This document shows, in pieces, positions 1 through 8,448 of a DNA stretch of 64,000 nt (the first letter of the stretch is position 1; the number at the start of each line of letters is the position of its first letter). The DNA is taken from assembly GCA_964411125.1 (NCBI GenBank), contig CAYPJU010000005.1:1-64000 (forward strand). The letters are read 5' to 3'. The notes under the pieces are model-generated. The model was not told the DNA's origin, searched no databases, and saw only the letters and a program-made list of their open reading frames with translations. A program made the translations under genes and the position numbers. The stretch is from JBFIHF01 sp964411125 (lineage in GTDB: Bacteria; Myxococcota_A; Bradymonadia; Bradymonadales; Bradymonadaceae).

Positions 1-118
1 CGTTCGTCGTGCACTCGGCGGTCTTGCCGTTGTTGTCGGAGGGGTTGTTGTTCCCTCCGCATGCGCTGAGGGTCGTACAGACGGCTGCGATCGCCATCCA
101 TTGCTTCACGGTCTTCAT
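1..118 (-). CDS. N-terminus of a small lipoprotein (partial)
   Basis: Only the first 39 codons are inside the window; the gene continues past position 1. The start ATG (116-118, read on the minus strand) opens a lipoprotein signal: MKTVK, a hydrophobic stretch, then lipobox LSAC with the lipidated Cys at residue 20. This is followed by a Gly/Asn-rich spacer (GGNNN, then NN) of the kind seen in other myxobacterial Cys-rich lipoproteins, and a further Cys. A GAGG stretch lies about 11 bases upstream of the start. Function unknown; it may belong to the same secreted Cys-rich class as its neighbour. Confidence 0.7.
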   Translation of the reverse strand, partial: MKTVKQWMAIAAVCTTLSACGGNNNPSDNNGKTAECTTN

Positions 119-179
119 CGTGGGGCCTCGGTAGAATCGGTCCGCGGGCGTGAGATGTAGGTCTCCCACCCACGTTGTG

Positions 180-207
180 GTTTCGAATGTGCCGTGGTTA
201 TCGAAAC
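180..207. repeat. 7-bp inverted repeat upstream of the first lipoprotein
   Basis: GTTTCGA (180-186) and TCGAAAC (201-207) are perfect inverted copies with 14 bases between them, 62 bases upstream of the start at 118. It could be a regulator site or chance. Nothing else is recognisable between 119 and 313. Confidence 0.3.
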
Positions 208-313
208 TCGCGACGCTTCGCAAGACGGGCGTGGATTTTCACGCGATGTCGAGGAGGTTACAAAAACCAAGCCTAACGGCCCGGGTCGATGCGAATGGGC
301 GGGGCTGGAAGGC

Positions 314-463
314 TCAGAGTCCGTGGGGGTGACAGACTCCGGAATCGCCGGGCAGGCAGATCTGGCCGCTGGGGCAATTCATCGAGGGGAAGCAACCTCT
401 GCACAGGAACCCGTCACCCGTCAGCCCGTCGTAACGATGCAAACCCGAGCAAAACGGTCGGCT
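314..463 (-). pseudogene. Orphan copy of the C-terminal tail of the Cys-rich lipoprotein
   Basis: Read on the minus strand, 463 down to the stop at 314-316 encodes about 49 residues with no plausible start codon; an in-frame stop sits just upstream at 464-466. The residues align with the last 45 or so of the neighbouring lipoprotein (547-1932): DGLTGDGFLCRGC here against GGLTCDGFLCTGC there, CPSGQICLPGDSGVC against CPNGDLCLPVGGGIC, and both end in GL followed by a stop. It lies directly downstream of that gene, beyond its terminator. Most likely it is the decayed remnant of a tandem paralogue or partial gene duplication. Some diagnostic Cys codons are already lost. Confidence 0.65.
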
Positions 464-508
464 TCAAGCTGCTCAGATGGCTCGCGGACACCGACAAGAA
501 ACGAAATT

Positions 509-540
509 AGCCCGGCCGTCGCCGGGCTATCTCGGTTGGC
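509..540 (-). terminator. Rho-independent terminator of the Cys-rich lipoprotein gene
   Basis: AGCCCGGC (509-516) and GCCGGGCT (521-528) form a perfect 8-bp stem with a CGTC loop, just past the stop codon at 547. On the minus strand the stem is followed by a T-rich stretch (AATTTCGTTTCTT), as expected of an intrinsic terminator. Confidence 0.75.
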
Positions 541-546
541 GCTATA

Positions 547-1932
547 TCAGAGGCCCAACGGGAAGCAGATTCCGCCGCCAACCGGCAGACAGAGATCGCC
601 GTTCGGACACAACGGCGGAGTGCAGCCGGTGCAAAGGAATCCGTCGCAAGTCAGGCCTCCGTCACACGTGCAGTCCGGATTGCAGAGTCCACAGCCGGCC
701 CCACCACCCGCGCCGGTGCACGTCAGGGTCGTCGGGTCGCAGAACTGACCCTGGGGGCAGCTCGTCGGATCGTTGGCGCTGCACGCACCACCTTGGTTCG
801 GAGCCTGGCACTGACCGTTCGTGCACATGTAACCGGCGGGACAAACACTTGGGTCCGTGGCACAGCTCGGCGGTGCACCGCACTGACCTTCGTTGCAGAG
901 CTGACCGCTCTCGCAGTCGGCTGCGCCGACGCACTCCACGCAGCAGTTGTTGATGCAGTAGGGCGCTCCCGCGCCACACGTGCCGGGCGTCGCCGGGTCG
1001 CAAGCCTGCGTGCAGGTGAAGCAGGAACCGTTGTTGTTGCAGGTCTCGCCCGCGGCGGTGTTGCAGTCGGTGTCACCGAGGCACTCGGCGCAGAAGCATT
1101 TGATGGGGTCCCAGATGGGGCGCTGAGCGTTGCCGGCGCACTGGTTGGGATCTTCGCCCGGGCAGTTGTTCACTTCGCAGAGGCCCGTCTGTTCGTTGCA
1201 GACTTCGTTCGCCTGGCACGTCGCCCCGGTGCAGGCGTCCTGGCACATCAGCGTCGAGGGGTTGCAGACCTGGTCGCCGCAATCGATCTGGTCGCAGCTC
1301 GTCGGGTCACCGCAATTGCCGGTATCGAGACAGACCTTTCCGTCGGGGCACGACATGTCGTTGCATGCGCAGTCGCCGTCGGTGCAGACCTGACCGAGCG
1401 GGCACTCCATCGAGTCGCGGCATCCCTCGGCGCACGAGTTGTCGTCGGCGCAGTACGACCCGTCTTCGCAGTCGGTGTCCTCGTCGCAGCCCGGGGCGCA
1501 CGCGCCTTCCTTGCAGATCTCGTCGGCGGCGCAGTCCTGCGAAGTCTCGCACGTGCCGTCGCTCTCGACGCACTGGCCGGCGAGGTTGCAGCGCTCGCCG
1601 TCGGCGCAGTCGTCGTCGTTCCCGCAGCCCGTCTGCGAGCTGCACTGACCGTCGCGGCACGATTCGCCGTCGCTGCACTCGTCGTCCGTCGCGCACTCGG
1701 GAGCGGAGCACGTGCCGGGGGAGTCGGGCGTCGGCCGATAGCAGATCTGCTCGGGCGTGCAGAAGTCGCACGACGCTTCGATGCAGACCTTGTCCTGCGC
1801 CTGGCACACGGTGCCGAGCTCGCAGTCCGTGTCGGAGGCGCACGTCGTGGACGACGCCGGTTTGTTGTTATCGCCACAGGCGGCAAGCACCAACGACATG
1901 ATCGAACAGAGAAAAATGTACTTCCAGCGCAT
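547..1932 (-). CDS. Cys-rich lipoprotein
   Basis: 461 residues from the ATG at 1932, chosen because GGGAG lies a few bases upstream and because MRWKY opens a clean lipoprotein signal with lipobox LAAC (Cys 19). An in-frame ATG at 1968 would add 12 residues. The mature protein is a chain of short Cys-rich units of the type C-x-D-x-D-C-x-x-G-x-x-C-x-x-G-x-C, with no hydrophobic segment. Such proteins are common in Myxococcota secretomes and are presumed disulfide-stabilised surface proteins; no enzymatic motif is seen. It is monocistronic, with its own promoter (1978-2006) and terminator (509-528). A decayed copy of its last 45 residues lies downstream at 314-463. Confidence 0.85.
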   Translation of the reverse strand: MRWKYIFLCSIMSLVLAACGDNNKPASSTTCASDTDCELGTVCQAQDKVCIEASCDFCTPEQICYRPTPDSPGTCSAPECATDDECSDGESCRDGQCSSQTGCGNDDDCADGERCNLAGQCVESDGTCETSQDCAADEICKEGACAPGCDEDTDCEDGSYCADDNSCAEGCRDSMECPLGQVCTDGDCACNDMSCPDGKVCLDTGNCGDPTSCDQIDCGDQVCNPSTLMCQDACTGATCQANEVCNEQTGLCEVNNCPGEDPNQCAGNAQRPIWDPIKCFCAECLGDTDCNTAAGETCNNNGSCFTCTQACDPATPGTCGAGAPYCINNCCVECVGAADCESGQLCNEGQCGAPPSCATDPSVCPAGYMCTNGQCQAPNQGGACSANDPTSCPQGQFCDPTTLTCTGAGGGAGCGLCNPDCTCDGGLTCDGFLCTGCTPPLCPNGDLCLPVGGGICFPLGL

Positions 1933-1972
1933 CCCAGTCACTCCCAGGGCAATAATCTGATTTCTCAAAACG

Positions 1973-2016
1973 GCGACACTATAGGCGTGGAACCGCCCCA
2001 GTTCAAATAGTGTCGC
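1973..2016. promoter_or_regulatory. Perfect 10-bp inverted repeat bracketing the promoter
   Basis: GCGACACTAT (1973-1982) and ATAGTGTCGC (2007-2016) are exact inverted copies separated by 24 bases. One arm covers the -10 box of the minus-strand promoter and the other abuts its -35 box. This is the geometry of a two-site operator bound by a dimeric or looping regulator. A shorter GGCG/CGCC pair sits inside. Which protein binds is unknown. Confidence 0.5.
1978..2006 (-). promoter_or_regulatory. Sigma70-type promoter of the Cys-rich lipoprotein
   Basis: On the minus strand: -35 TTGAAC (2001-2006), 17-base spacer, -10 TATAGT (1978-1983), ending 45 bases before the ATG at 1932. The match to the housekeeping consensus is good for GC-rich DNA. 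Confidence 0.6.
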
Positions 2017-2102
2017 GCCTTACACGCAGTACGGACCACGCCGACGATTGGTAAACTTTTTCCCAGTTTTTTTCGACGCGCCGGTGGAGAGTCTCCAACG
2101 AC

Positions 2103-3947
2103 CTACGCTGGCGGGGGAATGTCGGAGAGCTCCCCTCGTCGAATCGGAACGCGGAGCGCGTTGAGGACCGACACGAGATCGATCCCCTCCTGCAGAATCG
2201 CGCCGGCCACGGGAGTGAGAAAGCCGAACGCCGCGAACCCCATCCCCACGATCGAGAGAGCCATCCCCGCGACCGCCGATTGCAGCGCGATCCGACGGAG
2301 CCGCGTGGCGATGTGAAACAGCTCGTCGAGATGCCGCAGGCTCGGCTCCATGATCACGGCGCCGGCAGCTTCGCTCGTGATCTCGTTCGCCTGGCCAAAC
2401 GCGATCCCCACGGTCGCGGTCATGAGAGCAGGCGCATCGTTGATGCCGTCGCCGACGAACACCGTTCGCGCGCGCTTCGTCTCCGCCTCCACGATCGCGA
2501 CCTTCTGCTCGGGGGTCTGTTGCGCGTGAATCTCAGTGATTCCGACCCGCTTCGCGAGCCACGCGACCTCCGATTCGCGGTCTCCCGAGACCAGCATCAC
2601 ACGGTCGAAATTGTGCAGGGTGGCGAGGTGCTCGACGAACGGGCGCCCGTCTGCACGGGGCTCGTCGTGAAACACGAACGTTCCCCCATAGGTGTCGTCT
2701 ACTAGGACGACGCACTCCAACCCCTGGCGCATCGGAGGCACCTCCCGCGCCGCGTCGTGGCCCTGGTCGGACAGCGCATTACGGGACGTGATCCGGAGCG
2801 TGTGACCGCTCACGGCCGCCGTCAGTCCCTGCCCCGGGGGCTCGCGCACTTCCTCGGCGTTGTCGAGCTCGAGCCCGCGCCGCTTCGCCTCCGCCACGAT
2901 CGCCGTCGCGAGCGGATGCTTCGAGTACACTTCGACGCTCGCAGCGAGTCGAACCACTTCGTCGGCAGGCCACGCGCCGACGTGGACGTCGGTCACCGAG
3001 GGACGCCCCAGGGTCAACGTCCCCGTCTTGTCCAGAATCAGAGTACGGCAGCCGTCGATCTGCTCGAGCACCCGCGGGTCTCGGATCACGATGCTGTGGC
3101 GCGCGGCGAGATTGATCGCCCCGAGGATCGCCACCGGAATCGCGATCAGGAGCGGGCAGGGCGTCGCGATCACCATCACGGCGAGGAACCGGATGGGATC
3201 CCCCGCAGCGACCCACGCCGCGATCCCGACGGCGACCGCGAGCGGCGCGTACCAGGCTCCGAGCCGGTCGGCGAGCCGGCGCATCTCGGGCCGCGCTTGC
3301 CGAGCCCCCTCCATCACCTCCATGATCCGCGCGTAACGCGAGTCGCGAGCCAGCGACGTCGCCTCGATCGTCAGCGCCGACTCCCCGTTCACTGCGCCCG
3401 ACAACACCGCGACCCCCGGCGTCTTCGACACGCGGTACGGTTCCCCCGTCAAGTACGACTCGTCCATCGCCCCGTGGCCCGCGACGACGACCCCGTCGAC
3501 GGGACAGCTCTCGTGCGGCAACACGACCAGACGATCTCCGATCTCGACCTCCTCCACACCGACGTCGACGAGCGTCCCATCGTCTGCTTCTCGGTGCGCG
3601 ACCGACGGCATTCTCCGCGCCAGTGCGTCGAGCATCCGGTTCGCGCGCCCCACCGCCATCGACTCGAGGACCTCGCCGCCGGAAAGCATCAGGACGACGA
3701 TCGCACCGGCGAGCCACTCACCGAGGAGGCCGGCCGTCACGATCGCGATCGCCGCGAGGAAGTCTGCGCCGAAGTTCCCCCGGACCACTTCGCGCACGAG
3801 CCCGTACACGAGCGCCGCTCCGCCGATCGCCACGATCACCATCAGCGGGACGTTCGCGACGTCCGGCGTCGTGAAGCGAAGGACGATGTGCGTCGCCAGG
3901 CCGGTGAGCGCAAGCGCCGCGATCAGTTTCGGGGTCAGATCCTGCAT
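2103..3947 (-). CDS. P1B-type heavy-metal-translocating ATPase
   Basis: About 614 residues from the ATG at 3947 (an upstream in-frame ATG at 3983 adds 12). Numbered from 3947: N-terminal membrane helices, actuator motif LTGEP near 166, intramembrane metal-site motif TPC at about 262-264, phosphorylation motif DKTGT at about 306-310, the P1B-specific HP motif in SKHPLA, and the GDGIND hinge before the last two helices. It should export or import a transition metal ion across the inner membrane. There is no N-terminal CxxC or His-rich metal-binding domain, and TPC replaces the CPC of Cu or Zn/Cd pumps, so the metal cannot be assigned. Monocistronic; divergent from the motor-like cluster at 4086. 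Confidence 0.9.
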   Translation of the reverse strand: MQDLTPKLIAALALTGLATHIVLRFTTPDVANVPLMVIVAIGGAALVYGLVREVVRGNFGADFLAAIAIVTAGLLGEWLAGAIVVLMLSGGEVLESMAVGRANRMLDALARRMPSVAHREADDGTLVDVGVEEVEIGDRLVVLPHESCPVDGVVVAGHGAMDESYLTGEPYRVSKTPGVAVLSGAVNGESALTIEATSLARDSRYARIMEVMEGARQARPEMRRLADRLGAWYAPLAVAVGIAAWVAAGDPIRFLAVMVIATPCPLLIAIPVAILGAINLAARHSIVIRDPRVLEQIDGCRTLILDKTGTLTLGRPSVTDVHVGAWPADEVVRLAASVEVYSKHPLATAIVAEAKRRGLELDNAEEVREPPGQGLTAAVSGHTLRITSRNALSDQGHDAAREVPPMRQGLECVVLVDDTYGGTFVFHDEPRADGRPFVEHLATLHNFDRVMLVSGDRESEVAWLAKRVGITEIHAQQTPEQKVAIVEAETKRARTVFVGDGINDAPALMTATVGIAFGQANEITSEAAGAVIMEPSLRHLDELFHIATRLRRIALQSAVAGMALSIVGMGFAAFGFLTPVAGAILQEGIDLVSVLNALRVPIRRGELSDIPPPA

Positions 3948-4085
3948 CGTTCTCAAATTGCAGCATGTTCGGCCAAAAGTCATCGGCCGCTCCGACCTTC
4001 GCGACGCCGCCGGACGGAATCACCAATCCCGGTCCGTGCGAGGTTTCTACCGATCCAGGCACGTTTCTGGCACCCTGAGCGCACG

Positions 4086-5804
4086 ATGGGCCCACTGGTA
4101 CCGAAATCCTTGCTGCTTCTGGCGTGTTCGCTGGCGGCGTGTTCGTTCGTGGAGTTCGAGCGTGGACCATACGCCATCCGCGATGTGGATGTCGTCTACT
4201 CCGTTCAGGAGGACGCCACGTTCTTCTCGTGGCGGCTTCGGAAGGACGCCAGGCTCTCCCTCGTCGATTTCGAGCTATGGCTGGACGGCGACTGGCAGCC
4301 GATCGAGCTCGCCGACGCACCGTTCCCCGCCGAGCCCTATCTCTGTTACCAGGACCAGTTCTGGTGCTTTCAGTACCAGGTCGCGGGTGACTACGAACTC
4401 CCCGAAGATGCTCCGTCGCCGCTGCGATCGATCCACGCCCGCGACGGCATCACGATGGGTGCCGCCGAGCGGAAGCGCGTCGTGCAACGGACGTTCGACG
4501 TCGACCCGATCGCGCTCGGTCACAACGAGGCGATCGACCCCCGGCGGTTCGACTGGTTCGACGAGAACGACGTCCCGCTCCGGCGCGACTACGAGTGGCA
4601 GTTCACCGGCGTGACGAACTCGGAGTGCGACGAGCCTTCCGACCCGTGGCGGTTGGTGGTCGCGCCGATCGGCGTCGAATACTCCTGGACCGAGGAGGCG
4701 AGCGACGAGGGCCTCTGCTACGCGTCCCGTCCCCTGCGGACCGACACCGACGGGGTCGAGCGCGCCGCGAGGCTCTTCCCCTCCGCCGAGACGACGTCCG
4801 AGACGCAACGCTACGAGCCGCCGCGGCAGACGTCGCCGGTCGTCTGGGGGCTCATGCTCGACCTCGAAATCCCCAACGAAGACCGCTGCCGGATGGTCAA
4901 GAGCTGGCTGATCGAGCAGCTCGAAGACCGGATCTTCCTGAAGGGGCAGCAGTTCAAGCTCGGCGTCTACACGCCCGTCGACCCCGAGTCGGGCGAGGAG
5001 TTGAGCGGCTGCGCCCAGGGCGAGAATCGCGCCTATCCCTTCGAACGCATGCTGCGAGACGCGCAAGACGTCGCGGGTCAGCTCGCGCCGACGCCGACCC
5101 GGGTGCTCTGGGTGTTCGTGAACAACGTCGAGCTCCCGCCCCCCGCGGGCGTGCTGGAACAGATGGCGCTCCTCGCGCTGCTGCAATACTCCGGCGGCGA
5201 GGGGGGGCTCGGCGGGCTCGACGTCGAAGACTTCATCGACGAAGGAGACCTTCCGCCGGAGCTCGGTGGCCTCGGTGCAAACGACGATCTCCCCGACATC
5301 TACACCTGGGCGATCGGCTCGGAGGTCTTCATCAACCTCGCGCCGTGGAACCTGACGACCGGCTGGCGGCCGATCGAGGACAAGACGCTGGCCGCCGACA
5401 TTCGACTGGGCGTTTCGCAGACCCTGCCGTTTCGCACGATGCTCCACGACGAGACGACCGAGGTCGAGGTTCGGCTCCCCGCCGGCGTCGAGAGGCGCCC
5501 GCACTATTTCAAGGTCTGCGATGCGTCGCCCCTGCCGATCTCGGCGCTCGGAAACGTCGCCGGGATGCCATTCTACGCGCCCGACGACGTCGTCCCGTGG
5601 CCCGAGTTCGACGACGAACAGCCGTACTTCACCATCTACCTGCCGGAGCAGCACCTCGTCCCGAACGCCGAATACACCCGTCGACCCACCGACGTCGTGG
5701 TCGAAGTGTGCACCGCGTTTTGCGATGGGCCGTTCCGCCGTCAGGGCGGCGACGATTTCGACAGTTGGACCGGTAGCCGGTCGGTGTGCCAGTGGTCACG
5801 ATGA
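4086..5804 (+). CDS. Lipoprotein, first gene of the MotAB/FliFG-like cluster
   Basis: 572 residues. The ATG at 4086 is chosen because it opens a lipoprotein signal with lipobox LAAC (Cys 19); the frame stays open upstream but lacks such a signal. The mature part is acidic and soluble, with no recognised domain, a Gly-rich patch around residue 375 and a few Cys pairs. Its stop overlaps the next start (ATGA at 5801-5804), so it is translationally coupled to an outer-membrane barrel candidate. Function unknown; position suggests a periplasmic or outer-membrane-anchored component of the same machine. Confidence 0.8.
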   Translation: MGPLVPKSLLLLACSLAACSFVEFERGPYAIRDVDVVYSVQEDATFFSWRLRKDARLSLVDFELWLDGDWQPIELADAPFPAEPYLCYQDQFWCFQYQVAGDYELPEDAPSPLRSIHARDGITMGAAERKRVVQRTFDVDPIALGHNEAIDPRRFDWFDENDVPLRRDYEWQFTGVTNSECDEPSDPWRLVVAPIGVEYSWTEEASDEGLCYASRPLRTDTDGVERAARLFPSAETTSETQRYEPPRQTSPVVWGLMLDLEIPNEDRCRMVKSWLIEQLEDRIFLKGQQFKLGVYTPVDPESGEELSGCAQGENRAYPFERMLRDAQDVAGQLAPTPTRVLWVFVNNVELPPPAGVLEQMALLALLQYSGGEGGLGGLDVEDFIDEGDLPPELGGLGANDDLPDIYTWAIGSEVFINLAPWNLTTGWRPIEDKTLAADIRLGVSQTLPFRTMLHDETTEVEVRLPAGVERRPHYFKVCDASPLPISALGNVAGMPFYAPDDVVPWPEFDDEQPYFTIYLPEQHLVPNAEYTRRPTDVVVEVCTAFCDGPFRRQGGDDFDSWTGSRSVCQWSR

Positions 5805-6463
5805 AGCGTCGAATACCCGCACTCACCCTCGCGATCTGCTTCGCCGGGGTCGCGTTCTCCTCAGCGGCTACGGCCCAGCCGGAGCCCGACGACGAGCGTC
5901 CGACCGTCCAGCGCCGCTTCGCCGTGAAGAAGAGTTCGGCCTACCTGCACGCCACGGGCGCGACCCACATCCGCAACGACTTCTACGACTCTTTCGGCGT
6001 GGGGGGCGACATCGGCTTCTATCCGGCCGAGAACTTCGGCCTCGAGCTGCGCGTCCTCTACCTCGACACGCGCCTTTCGAACGCCGCGATTGGGGTCCGC
6101 GAACAGACCGGCCTCACCCCCGACGCGCGACCGCAGAGCCTCTTCGCGACGGTCGGGCCCCGCTGGTCCTTCGGCTACGGCAAGCTCCTGACGCTCGGTC
6201 GATGGGTCTTGCATTTCGACCCGCAATTGACCGCTCAGGCGGGGATCGCGGTCGCCGAGCGCCGTGTACTGCCGTCCGCCTTCGTCGGTCCGGGCCTCCT
6301 CGTCCACCTGATGTGGGGCATTCAGGTCAAGATCGACCTCGGGGCGTCGATCCAGGGGGAGCAGCGTGACCGAGGGTGGGTCGTCACCGGAGGCTTCTTC
6401 CCGGTGCTGGGGCTCGGTTGGAACACTGGCTACCTCCGTCAGCGAACAGCGGAGGAAGGATGA
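5801..6463 (+). CDS. Predicted outer-membrane beta-barrel protein
   Basis: 220 residues from the ATG at 5801 (ATGA overlap with the previous gene). A signal peptide MKRRIPALTLAICFAG ends near residue 25 at ATAQ. The mature part alternates polar and hydrophobic residues with repeated Gly-aromatic strand ends (VGPRWSFGYG, GPGLLVHLMWG, VTGGFFPVLGLGW), as in small OmpA-like or porin-like barrels. It also overlaps the next gene by ATGA. No enzymatic motif. It could anchor or gate the outer-membrane end of the cluster's machine. Confidence 0.75.
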   Translation: MKRRIPALTLAICFAGVAFSSAATAQPEPDDERPTVQRRFAVKKSSAYLHATGATHIRNDFYDSFGVGGDIGFYPAENFGLELRVLYLDTRLSNAAIGVREQTGLTPDARPQSLFATVGPRWSFGYGKLLTLGRWVLHFDPQLTAQAGIAVAERRVLPSAFVGPGLLVHLMWGIQVKIDLGASIQGEQRDRGWVVTGGFFPVLGLGWNTGYLRQRTAEEG

Positions 6464-8448
6464 GAACGTTGCGGATCGCCGCCGCCGCGTCGTTGCTGAG
6501 CGGGTGTCTGTCCTACCAGTCGACGAGCGGTGTCGAGGCGGAGCTCTTTCGCCCGCTGCACGAGCGGCGGCTCCCCGCGTTCGCCCAGCAGATCGACGTC
6601 CGCGAGCAGGCCGGCGAGCCCGACGGCTGGACACGCGTCGCTTCGGCGTGGCTGGCCCTCGCCAACTGCGAAGAGATTCCGCCGACCAGTGAGCAGCAAT
6701 TCGCCGAAGACGAGCGGGTTCCGCGCTTCCTCCACGCGAGCCTGCGGGCCGAAGATCAGCGCCGACGAATGCTCGTCGGACGCGCCGTGGCGACGCGTGA
6801 GAAGGTCGGTGACACGTCGTTTCGCTACCTCCACGCCCCGGGTTGGTTCACCCGCGACGCCACCGATGTCGACCCATCCCTCATCCGCTGGCCCGCCGAA
6901 CCCGAGGATTGGGTCGACGAGGTACCGGTCCCCGAAGACGTCGAGTCGTCGTGCTCCACGTTCGCCGCGGAGGTCCTCGCCGAGGACGACGAGGGGAACG
7001 TGCCGACCTATTCGGAGCTCGTGGATCGATACCTGGGAGCCGCCGCTGCCGCGGAACGTGCCTACGGCGCGCTCGACCAGACCGAAAGGACGGGGGCCCT
7101 CGCCGTGCTCGCGTGGCGAATTCAGTTCTACGTCGTCCAGGTGAACGACCGCCTCGCGGCGGAATGGCGGCGCTTCGGACAGGAAGCGGCCGAGGCCGCG
7201 CGGGTGGGCGCGCAGACCGAGACCGCGCGCGATCGCGCCGACCATGCGCTCGCCCGCGGCGAGGGATACGCTGCGACCGCTCGCGAAAAGCTCGCGGTGC
7301 TCGTCGACCGCCCCCCGGCCGAGCTCCCCCCGTCCGAGGCGGGGAGGGCGCGACTCCTCTTCGCGACGTATCTTCTCGACGCCGGCAAGACGGCGCTCGC
7401 GCTCTCGATGCTCGCTTCGGTGCGCGACACGAACCTGGACGAAGAATCGTTCTGGACCGCCCGCTATCTGGAGCTCCGCGTTTCGAGCGACGCTGCCCGC
7501 TGGAACGATGCCGCGAAGCTCGCCGACGCGATCCCGCCCCCTTCTTTCGCGGTGCACCCGGCCTACGTCTACCGCGCGGGGGTCGCGCTCGCCCGCACGG
7601 GGCGCGACGACCAGTTTCTGCAGCTCGCGATGAAAGCGTTTCGTGACCGGCCGTACCAGTCCGACCCCTTTCTGCGCGCGCTCTACGTACAGATGCTGGA
7701 GAAGCTCGCCGAGTACCCGTTCGAGCCGCGCATCATCGAGATGCTCGAGGATCTCGGACCGCGGGCCGAAACGTACGAACGTGTCGAGGAGTACGCCCGC
7801 ACCGCGCTCGACCGAGGTCGAACCGAGAACGCGGACGCGGCGGCGCAGTGGCTCCTCGCGCGAAACAGCAACGCGCGCTTCCACCCGCGCTACCACGCGA
7901 TTCGCGCGCTCGCCGCGTTCCTCGAAGACGACCCGCCGCTCTTTCGCCAGCACGTCGATCGACTCGTCGCCCGGCCCGAGAAGGTGCTCGAGGCGGTCCC
8001 CGCGGCGAGGCGCTCGACCTTCTTCGCTGCCGCCGACGGCGAGCTCGCCCGAATCTTGCGGCAGATGCTGCCCGTGATGGCGGAGTGGGGCGACGACCGG
8101 CCCGCGCAGGAGCGAAGGGAGCGGTGGCTGAAGATCATCGTGGCACGGGCGCAGACCTTCCTGCGCGAGACGACCGACTCGCTCGCGCGCCCGCAACTCA
8201 CGGAGCTGTATCGGCTCGCGAGTGGATTGCTGCAGGAGCACCCACGCGGCTATGCCGAGCGGGTGGGGCAGGAGGCACCGGCGCCGCTCGTCCTCGGAAC
8301 GGTGCGCGTGCAGCGTGGTGACCTCGACCGGTGGGAGCCCACGCTGGGGGTCGATCTCCCCGAGCCGTTCTCGCTGACGCTCCTTCCCGATCCGGAGCTC
8401 TCGGCGGACCGTTGGCCGTTCTTCTGGGACGTCGAGGAGGACTCGTGA
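6460..8448 (+). CDS. Large helical-repeat lipoprotein
   Basis: 662 residues. The ATG at 6460 overlaps the previous stop (ATGA), has GGAGGAAGG directly upstream, and opens a lipoprotein signal with lipobox LSGC (Cys 16). The mature protein is Ala/Arg/Glu-rich and reads as an alpha-solenoid of TPR-like helical pairs (for example segments around residues 300-460), with no transmembrane segment. Such scaffolds usually hold multiprotein complexes together. Its stop overlaps the next start (GTGA). Assignment as TPR-like is by eye and weak. Confidence 0.75.
   Translation: MRTLRIAAAASLLSGCLSYQSTSGVEAELFRPLHERRLPAFAQQIDVREQAGEPDGWTRVASAWLALANCEEIPPTSEQQFAEDERVPRFLHASLRAEDQRRRMLVGRAVATREKVGDTSFRYLHAPGWFTRDATDVDPSLIRWPAEPEDWVDEVPVPEDVESSCSTFAAEVLAEDDEGNVPTYSELVDRYLGAAAAAERAYGALDQTERTGALAVLAWRIQFYVVQVNDRLAAEWRRFGQEAAEAARVGAQTETARDRADHALARGEGYAATAREKLAVLVDRPPAELPPSEAGRARLLFATYLLDAGKTALALSMLASVRDTNLDEESFWTARYLELRVSSDAARWNDAAKLADAIPPPSFAVHPAYVYRAGVALARTGRDDQFLQLAMKAFRDRPYQSDPFLRALYVQMLEKLAEYPFEPRIIEMLEDLGPRAETYERVEEYARTALDRGRTENADAAAQWLLARNSNARFHPRYHAIRALAAFLEDDPPLFRQHVDRLVARPEKVLEAVPAARRSTFFAAADGELARILRQMLPVMAEWGDDRPAQERRERWLKIIVARAQTFLRETTDSLARPQLTELYRLASGLLQEHPRGYAERVGQEAPAPLVLGTVRVQRGDLDRWEPTLGVDLPEPFSLTLLPDPELSADRWPFFWDVEEDS

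Noticed and set aside
4063..4083. Sigma54-like element (TGGCAC, with GG and GC ten bases apart) before the motor cluster
   Set aside because: The start site would fall inside the coding sequence of the first gene, and the -12 part matches poorly.
2757..4085. Upstream extension of the lipoprotein at 4086
   Set aside because: The extension is antisense to the P-type ATPase and lacks a signal; the ATG at 4086 opens a proper lipobox.
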